Assembly (NCBI GenBank): GCA_964019415.1
Contig: OZ025879.1
Coordinates: forward strand, 4,516,637 to 4,580,636
Source of the DNA: Ianthella basta
Taxonomy: Eukaryota > Porifera > Demospongiae > Verongiida > Ianthellidae
DNA: 64,000 nucleotides
Direction: 5' to 3'
The notes under the pieces were generated by a model. It was not told where the DNA came from, did no database searches, and saw nothing but the letters and a program-made list of their open reading frames with translations. Both the position numbers and the translations under genes were made by a program. Below are positions 56,832-64,000 of this stretch, in pieces; within the stretch, counting starts at the first letter, position 1, and each line of letters starts with the position of its first letter.

Positions 56832-57032
56832 AAGTGGTTTCATGATTTGTAGTCCCGATTGACATTTGTGCATTGCACTCGATTGTGTGAGTAAAGTATT
56901 GGAACGATAGGCTCACACGTAGATTGAAGCACGTGCTTATCCCGTGCGAGCCTATCCTTCCAATACTTTACTCACATGATCGAGTGCAATGCACAAATGT
57001 CAATTGGGACTAGAAATTGTGAAACCATCATA
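56832..57032. mobile_element. Fold-back MITE in unit 3
   Basis: 201 bp, nearly all inverted repeat with arms over 80 bp (GGTTTCATGATTTGTAGTCC and its complement), flanked by CTACAGT duplications. Absent from the matching point in unit 1 (about 9080). Confidence 0.75.
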
Positions 57033-57273
57033 CTACAGTCTGATGATAACTGTAGAAGAGAAAATTGATGTTCAACTACAATTTCTAGGCATACCACACT
57101 GGCATTATGTAGGTGCCTATATACTTTTAACATTCTCAACATAGCCCAGGCTTTGATTGTAAACTCTTAGTTTGAGAGGGCTTATAAGTTTCCGTATTCT
57201 TTAATGCAGCAATTAGTGGCTTTGAAATTATTAGACAGTTGTAGCTATGCAGCTTTATCAACTTGACACTCAC

Positions 57274-57567
57274 TTGCAACTGACAAGGTGTAACTTGCTG
57301 TCACAACTTGCTGTGTGGATTTTTGAACAGAGCAGGTGTAGGTCCCACTGTCAGCATCATGCCTGCGCATATTCACCACCAAGATGTTGCCCTGTTGGAT
57401 CCTGGCTGCCCACTCAGGATCAACTCCTCCTGCATCACAATAGCCCCCAGGACAGGTCCACTGATAACTCAGCACAGTGGTGAATGGCACTCCTACAACT
57501 CTGCACACCAATATCAGGGTAGTGCCTTGCTCCACAGTAGCAGTGTTGGGGTAGGCATCAATGACAG
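57274..57567 (-). pseudogene. Unit 3 Ig exon (open)
   Basis: Ig domain with LILVCRVVG, YQWTCP and DSGTYTCSV, ending SYTLSVA. No lesion in the exon itself. Confidence 0.75.
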
Positions 57568-57700
57568 CTAAGGAAAGTAAGTCAACAAGAAGACAAGTGA
57601 GGCTAGACAATGACAAATGACATTGTGCAACTTCTCCACACAGGCTATACCCACTCCTCTACACCAATGACAGTAATGCGTTGGACCTGCAAGTACGTAC

Positions 57701-57739
57701 CTCTTGCTGTGGCCTCGCTGGAACCTGAAGCGCTTACGC
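57701..57739 (-). pseudogene. Unit 3 microexon
   Basis: 39 bp, GVSASGSSEATAR, phase 1-1, with acceptor ATACAG and donor GTACGT. Sequence intact, but it lies in a disrupted gene. Confidence 0.65.
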
Positions 57740-57977
57740 CTGTATAGAGAGAGTTAATTAGGACAGAATGTAGCTAGCTAGCCTGTTTCTAGCCAGCTTG
57801 CACCACAGATTGCCAGTAACCAACACTTATAGGTATTTGAAACAAGATCATTGATAGTTAAGAGCCGCTTAGCTATAGCTATGCAGCTAAGCCGTAGGGC
57901 ATCAAAACACGACGCTTACCATTACAATGCCATGGCCTCTACTAGGTTGTTAGACAGACGGTAGTCCACCTCACCTG

Positions 57978-58502
57978 CACTGTTAAAAATGGGGAGTGAT
58001 GATCACACCCAAAATTGGTGTGAATTGGTTGCCACTGTGAGCACACCCATTTGCAGTGTGATGTTCACTCCAACCATGCAGTACACAACATACCATTTAT
58101 GTGAACAGTTTGTAAGAGACTAAGCACTTCATGGTACATTTCACTACAGATAGTACACAACATACCACCTGGTGGGACTGTTTGTGGGTGATACAAAGTA
58201 TCTAATGGTACATTAAATTACACTTAGTTTGACGAGGTCCTCCCACTGTACACAACATACCATTAGGCTAAGCTGTATCCAGGGTAGCTATATATGTACT
58301 TAGTTAGCTCATAGGATTCCAAGGAAAATCTCATCTTAGCGTGTAAATTACTTCAAAGTCTCTTAATCTATCAGAAAAGATTTGAACAACAGTGTGGATA
58401 CTGGTGTCAGTGTGAACGTCACACTAAAGTAATAGTGTGACTGATCACACCATTGGTGTGAGCACTGAGTGGTGTGACGGTCACACCATATTTTTAACAG
58501 TG
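57978..58502. mobile_element. CACTGTTAAAAAT TIR element in the unit 3 signal-peptide exon
   Basis: 525 bp with perfect 13-bp terminal inverted repeats CACTGTTAAAAAT and internal GTGTGAT/ATCACACC repeats. Probable 2-bp target duplication (TG). Paralogs in units 1 and 2 lack it. Related ends occur at about 40427 and 41810. Superfamily not assigned; no transposase. Confidence 0.78.
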
Positions 58503-58574
58503 TGATGTCAGCTGGAGCAGTAACAAAAGTGCTATCGCCACCCGGCAAGCACAGGAGAGAAGAAAGCGTACCAT
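58503..58574 (-). pseudogene. Unit 3 signal-peptide exon broken by a transposon
   Basis: Begins MVRFLLSCACRVAIALLLLL like its paralogs. Three codons before the normal donor it runs into the end of the 57978-58502 element, whose first bases give His-Cys-stop. The original donor (CAGGTGAG) survives on the far side of the insertion. Confidence 0.8.
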
Positions 58575-59140
58575 AGTTCACTTCTTATTTGATACGTATC
58601 TTCCTGTGGGGCGTGGCTGTTATTACAGTGCTTGGCACATGGGAATAAGACCTAAGAAACAGGAAGCAACAGTAACACGTGCACGCGTGTTCGTATATGC
58701 AGTGCAGTCTAGACGTACAACTGCTACCATGCTGTTAACTGACCGCCTACCTTCACAGCTGCACAAAACTACTTACCTCTGAAATAAGGACACCTCTCTA
58801 ATGAGGACAGTAATGTGCTTACTGTACCAGTTGCATAGAGATGTACAAACCTATCTTTGAATATATAGCTAAGGACACCTCTCTAATCACTTGTACAAAC
58901 TGTCCCACAGGTGTATGGAGTCACAAAAAGTGCAAAACAGCTATTTAAAATATGTACAGCAATACCCATATCTGCCACTTTTATATCTGTATACTACACA
59001 CATTGTGTATTAAAGGTTCACTATTTTATGGCTCATATTTGGCATAAATATATATTACATACATGCACAAAAAGGCAGTAACCTGTCAATAGTTTTTTTG
59101 TAATATGCAGCCATTTCTTTTAAGCAGACACCTCTGAAGG

Positions 59141-59187
59141 TCCTACAGGTGGCCTAATGGACAGGCTCCATTAGGCCACCTGTAGGA
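59141..59187. repeat. Perfect 21-bp inverted repeat
   Basis: TCCTACAGGTGGCCTAATGG with one more base, and its exact complement, separated by 5 bases. A strong hairpin, probably a short MITE or its remnant. Confidence 0.8.
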
Positions 59188-59233
59188 GAAAGACTCCATT
59201 ATATACCTATCTAACAGATAACCTAATAACATC

Positions 59234-59381
59234 ATGCAATGGAAGTTTATGAGCTTTGAGCGCAGTATTGACTTCTGAATCAATAGGATACAGACACTGC
59301 TGATGAAGATCCACAGATCGAAACGTTCTGTATCCTATTGAAGTCAATACTGCGCTCAAAGCTCATGAACTTCCATTGCAT
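59234..59381. mobile_element. Palindromic fold-back element
   Basis: Near-perfect inverted arms of about 60 bp (ATGCAATGGAAGTTTATGAG and complement) around CTGCTGATGAAGATCCACAG and ATCGAAACG. The centre resembles the motif of the 22.9-kb element. Confidence 0.75.
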
Positions 59382-59704
59382 CGTGACCACACAGTAATGA
59401 ACCTCTACAGTATTATTAACATCATCTTGCTAGTATCCCCTAAGTAATTCTTGTATTGGCTATAAATGTTAACCCATTTCTGAATCAGTTCATCCACAGC
59501 CACAGCTGTGATGTGAAAGCAGGCTAGGAGGGTATTCACATGTACTTACAGCTGTTCCAACTATGTACAACGAGATGTGTACAAACTACATCTGTAATAT
59601 GGACACCTCCCTAATGAGGATACTTACTTCTGGTATAAATTGTCCCAAAGGTGTATTGAATAAAGAGGTGACAGTACCTGCTGCGCCATTCTAGTATTTA
59701 CACG

Positions 59705-60835
59705 TTACCTGAATTCTACATTTTCGATTATATCTCAGCATATTACAGCACACCAAACAGCTAGTAATAAAAAGATCGAGTTGGCTCACTGCCTAACTCT
59801 TCTACTCCAATGTGTTACAAGTACTTTATGCTGACAGATTTGGACAGTACTCGAGAGTCCCCAAGGGCAGAAGCAGTGACTTAGTGGAACTGTGAACACA
59901 AAATGCTACGAGGAACTTCTCATGTTGACTTTTGCCTATACCCCAAAGCTAACCATTGGAGCATAATTCTGTTCAAGATGTCTGGAATATGCTCTGCTTC
60001 CCCTCAAGTGATAACTGCAATCATGTGGCATGAGCTACATACATAAGTACATTTTTGGCTTTATAGTTTGCATGACTATCATCTTTGAGCTGGGATTTCA
60101 ATAAGTGGTTGAAGTACAGCATGTACTGTAAGGTGAGCAATGATGCATTTCTGTTGCTGAAGGGCTAGGAGAATGCGGCTGCAGCAAAATCATTTTTCAC
60201 TCATTTGTTCAAAAATCTCCATAGCAACAGACCATACTTACGTAAATGTACATAATAGCACAACGTAAGTTGCTCTTTATACTATAACAGCACCGCTTGC
60301 ACAATACTGTTTGTACGTGCACTCCACTAAACCCTTGGCAGTGCATTTGTATAATATGAACTACAAACACTAATGACAATACCCATGATGATTGATGTAT
60401 GAATGCTACAGCTGAATACTTAGGCTGATTGTATATGGAAACTATAGAACTCACTCCCAACTGACAGAATTCTACATTTTTGATTATATCTCAGCATATT
60501 ACAGCACACCAAACAGCTAGCAATTAATGAGTTGGCTCACTGCCTAACTCTTCTACTCCAATGTGTTACAAGTACTTAATGCTGACAGATGTGGACAGTA
60601 ATCAAGAGTGCCCAGTGTGCAGAAGCAGCGACTTAGTGGAACTGTGAACAGAAAATACTACGAGGAACTTCTCATGTTGACTTTTGCCTACCCCAAAGCT
60701 AACCATTGGAACACAATTCTCTCCATGATGTTTGGATTATGCTTCCATCCCCTCAAGTGATAACTGCAATCATGTGGCATGAGCTACATACATAAGTATA
60801 TTTTTGGCTTTATAGTTTGTATGAGTATCATCTCT
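59705..60835. repeat. Direct duplication in T block 3
   Basis: 59705-60080 and 60468-60835 are close direct repeats (TCTCAGCATATTACAGCACA, then GAGGAACTTCTCATGTTGAC, then CATGTGGCATGAGCTACATA). A diverged third version lies at 11845-12200 in T block 1. No strand is convincingly coding. Confidence 0.65.
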
Positions 60836-60839
60836 GATC

Positions 60840-61425
60840 TGGGAAGAAAGATTTCCATATCTTAGTGGTTACAGCATCGTAGTCTCCTTCCTCTCTGTTT
60901 AGCATGTGGCAGTTATTGCAGTTTATGCAGTATAGTAGGAAACAACACTTGCATGCACGTATTTGGAAGTTTGTGTCATCTACACATGACTGTAGGCCTA
61001 CTACTACTATTGTATTACCTAGTACACATTCATGACATAATGTATAACATTATGCTCACTTGCATGCTCAACTTCAGTGGTCTCTTCCGTATTTTTAATT
61101 TGTAGGCTTAGTGTGGTAGCAATATAGTTAGTTATGTACATAATCATAACATATTTATTTATGTTTCAAATGGGTAGTATATAGCATACATTCTTGTAAT
61201 GCAAACTATAATACAATGATATGCATAAAGAGTTATGTAGGTATACGGTTACAGGTATAATAGAATTCCCAATAAGTGTATGAAATGTTTTACTTACAGC
61301 AGATCTGCACTAACTACAACATGCAGTAGTACATTAATAAGGGCACTGATTCCTGTGCTAGCATGCAAGTCATAGAAATGTATATGTAATTAAGGATTAA
61401 AATCATGTATATTATTGTCCTTGAT
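60840..61425. other. T block 3 unassigned sequence
   Basis: AT-rich, no exon or repeat recognised, up to the 3' side of the R2-like relic. No poly(A) tract marks the relic's end. Confidence 0.4.
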
Positions 61426-61429
61426 TGTG

Positions 61430-62085
61430 CCCAAATGGCAGCTGCATTACCCCTCTGCTTGGCAACCGAGATCCCTGGACGAGGAATTGAAAAGAACTTG
61501 GATCCCTTGTTTCTGCCTTGAGGCAGTGTCTTAGTTCGCGGAAGGACAGGAGGGCCTCTGAGCCGCAAACACCTTGATTAATTTTATGGCCACCAGGATG
61601 AAGTGGAGGTTTGCTTCCAGCTCAGCATACTTCATTCACTTCCTCTGCTCTGCCTGATCTGCTACTACACCTGATTCCCTGGTTGTCAACGAGATGCTGG
61701 AGGGGGCATATGCGTCAGGACAAGTTGCATTTCACACATGGTATTCCATGGCATGACTGCATGTAACTCCATTTGGTTGTTTCTCATCCAATGGGCAGAT
61801 GCCAGTTGGTTCCAAGTGAGAGGGCACACCTGGCCACAGAAGTTAGTGATCGCTTAACAATATCGTTGATGGCTGCATGGTGGGTATGTCTGCCCTGGCT
61901 CCTGTGGCAACGTAGCCCTGGTGGTCCACATGTGCTTGGCAATGCTAGCATACATGTGGATGGCACAGCGAGACCCCTAAGCAGAGGCCCATGGCCACCT
62001 GGACCACCTCCTTGTCCATGTGAAGGTCCAATGATGATACAGAAAGGGCCTGCAGACATATCTCGGACTCCTATCTATGTTCTAT
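61430..62085 (-). pseudogene. Decayed 3' fragment of a related R2-like element
   Basis: Across three minus-strand frames it matches the C-terminus of the 13445-16414 protein in order: LQALSVSSLDLHMDKEVVQV, LCHPHVC, GRHTHHAAINDIVKRSLTS, CPDAYAPSSISLTTRESG, KQRGNAAAI. Frameshifts and stops throughout; the RT is missing. Divergence is much greater than expected for a copy of the intact element, so it is an older relative. Confidence 0.85.
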
Positions 62086-63239
62086 CTATGTTCTAAATGA
62101 ATTGTAGAATGATATCTCTATGCAGATGTTATTAAATACACGTGTGCTGCACCATATGCTTTCAGAATGTATCATACAACATCATTAATAAGACAATACC
62201 ACCTTATAATAGCATGTAGAATAGAGTTTTATAGCACGATATTGAAGTCCTGTCATTAATAGTACTATTGTGAGCACTGATGCAGATACAGCTTATGCAC
62301 TTATAGATACAGCCCAGATACAGACCACTTACTGTAATTCATCACACTGAGGCCATGATCACCAGACACTACATAGTGGTGATTGCATTACCTGACAAGT
62401 AATTCCCATTGGTCCAAGACTGCAGACCTGAGAATTGTGTAGCTGAGTATCATGTGCAGCCACCCCACATGTGGTGCTGTAGTTCTAGTGATGGTGCTGT
62501 CTCCGGACAAGGAGTGTTATAAGCCACCTTAAATAGTAGTGGCTGCTTTTTCCATTCCACCGCTAGCAGTGAAGACCAATGATGCATATGTCAGTGGGCT
62601 TTCTTGACTTTACATGCACCATGCCAGTTCATTTGTCTTGCAATATTCTTACTCCAGTCCTTGCCAATGGTATGTCTGGTGAAGAAGGAGTGTGTGCTAC
62701 CGGAAGGGTAGGGATTAAGCAACTATATACCAGCTGTAAGGTCCATTCAAATGCCAGATATAATCTTATAACCTAACAATTATAACAACTGTACATACAC
62801 ACAGTGTCACATACGTCATAATATTATACATGTTTACATATTTATAGTGAAAATGTTTCCCACCTACCTACCGCATGACATGTAAACATGTGACAATGCC
62901 ATCTGATTAGCATGGTGCAGAATGTGATGGCTAAGTATTCTTTGTGGTTGAAAGTAGTGCACATTTTGTCTTAGCTAACACTGTTAGGTAAGGCACAGTA
63001 TTGCATAATTATTACTCATACACAGTCTACACTTGAGACATGTGTCTGTGGATGTGTGTACATGTGGGTTGCACATTTTGACAAACAGGATTAATGCATT
63101 AATTTTCCATAATTTACTCGAAAAGCTGCTACCTCAAAATATAGGAAGCTTGACTTGTTCAACTACGTAGGAATACTAACAAGAGAAATGAAAACTCACA
63201 CAGCACATTAATCAATACATTACTGAAAGCATGTTTCAC

Positions 63240-63337
63240 AAGGTCCTTCTCCTCTTTCTCCCACTTGTAGAGTGCCTGTTGTTTCATATGCTGGGTTATC
63301 CTGGAGATGAGGATCTTCATGCACAGCTTCAGTCTTA
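63240..63337 (-). CDS. T block 3: helical cytoplasmic exon candidate
   Basis: Acceptor CACTGCAG, then VRLKLCMKILISRITQHMKQ and a Lys/Glu-rich continuation, predicted amphipathic helix. Conserved with 45520-45622 (intact) and about 11490-11590 (broken). Family unknown. Confidence 0.4.
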
Positions 63338-64000
63338 CTGCAGTGATGCAAAGAGTGAAAATAAATCCATATGTAACTTGAGTATGCTTACTGTACATTC
63401 TATATTGTTAGAAATTGAAATTTTATGTACTCAACAATAATTATTACTGTGCCCAAAACTGTGTACAATTCATCTGTGCCACAGGTAGTTTGCCTGACAA
63501 ATCACCAGAGCATATGGAGGATGGTCAAAGAGTTTTGCTGATGTTCTGGATCTCTGGAGATGCCAGCACTTTCACAACTATATGGCGGGTTAATGTGACA
63601 ACACAGGCCATACATAATTATGGCCCAGGTGGTGCATGGTTACTAATAACTACATAAATTAAAAGCTTTAGCTTACTGTTTGGCTGGCATGTATACACTA
63701 ACGCATACTCATGAGCCTGGCTCAGTGTGAATGGTCCCTTACTGCCCTATACCAGCACATGGCATACTATAGCTTTATTAGTTCAGGAGGATGGGGGATA
63801 CAGAATACTAATGTTGCTGGACATACAATGACACTAGCTGCAGAACCCCCTGCATGTATGTTTCCCAGTATACCAGCATGCTACATCTTCAGGCAGTTAT
63901 ACATCACATCACAGTGACAATTACTCTTTTATTCCATTATAATGGAGTGAAACATAATGGAGTGAAACACAAGGACATAAGTTTTGGAGTATCCTAAATC

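Larger units (their letters stand above)
47870..58574 (-). pseudogene. Unit 3 receptor gene, disrupted paralog
   Basis: Exon remnants in order: 58574-58503 (signal peptide, interrupted), 57739-57701 (microexon), 57567-57274 (Ig), 55455-55042 (Ig-like with TAA), 49890-49579 (extra Ig, unique to this unit), 49116-48817 (FN3-A), 48715-48422 (FN3-B), 48177-47870 (FN3-D, one base lost). The Ig, FN3-A and FN3-B exons remain fully open, so inactivation is recent. No phosphatase exons follow: within about 0.8 kb the T-block transmembrane exon appears. A rescued transcript using an alternative first exon is possible, but it would still meet the stop at exon 4. Confidence 0.78.

Noticed and set aside
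59234-59381. Functional hammerhead ribozyme at CTGATGA...GAAA
   Set aside because: The core motifs are present, but no NUH cleavage site sits at the correct junction and the helices are those of a simple palindrome; kept only as a motif hypothesis.
61314-61568. Independent 84-codon gene on the minus strand
   Set aside because: KQRGNAAAI and the preceding residues align to the R2-like C-terminus, so it is part of the decayed element.

Overview
The window is eukaryotic, intron-rich and mostly AT-rich. It looks like an early-branching metazoan, most plausibly a demosponge. That placement is an inference from three things: short GT-AG introns, Ig/fibronectin-III (FN3) receptor-type tyrosine phosphatase exons like those known from sponges, and a mix of TIR elements, Helitron ends, fold-back elements and non-LTR retrotransposons. 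No prokaryotic genes, tRNA, rRNA or CRISPR array were seen.

The core is a tandem array, all on the minus strand, of at least three paralogous receptor units. Each unit has, in transcript order, a signal-peptide exon, a 39-bp microexon, an Ig exon, a Cys-rich Ig-like exon and FN3 exons. The internal ectodomain exons checked are phase 1-1. Unit 1 begins at 10264 and runs off the left edge. Unit 2 runs from 38023 to 17948 and is a complete receptor protein tyrosine phosphatase (RPTP): 25 exons, all splice phases agree, about 1249 aa, SP-Ig-Ig-like-3xFN3-TM-PTP D1-PTP D2. D1 has an intact [10 protein letters not shown] loop; D2 has a degenerate ACNDGLGRTG loop. Unit 3 begins at 58574 and is a pseudogene. 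A transposon in its signal-peptide exon creates a stop, a second stop lies in the Ig-like exon, and an FN3 exon has a frameshift.

Between the units lies a second repeated block, called the T block here (about 10.3-13.4, 38.1-47.4 and 58.6-64 kb). It carries a Gly/Ala-rich transmembrane exon and short helical exons. In unit 3 it directly follows the FN3 exons; in unit 2 the phosphatase exons lie between. The T transmembrane exon is phase-compatible with the FN3 exons, so two alternative receptor tails are possible.

Transposons date the array. An intact R2-superclade-like retrotransposon (13422-16603, 989-aa ORF with N-terminal zinc finger, RT and restriction-like endonuclease) has an 8-bp target duplication, and a paralogous empty site is present at 47409-47416. 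A decayed relative lies at 61.4-62.1 kb. Unit 2 gained a Mutator-like MITE, a hAT-like element and a TA-flanked TIR element; unit 3 gained a hAT-like element, a fold-back and the CACTGTTAAAAAT element. Units 1 and 2 share a LINE fragment and a MITE that unit 3 lacks, so they are probably the closer pair. The rest is introns, duplicated non-coding sequence and simple repeats.
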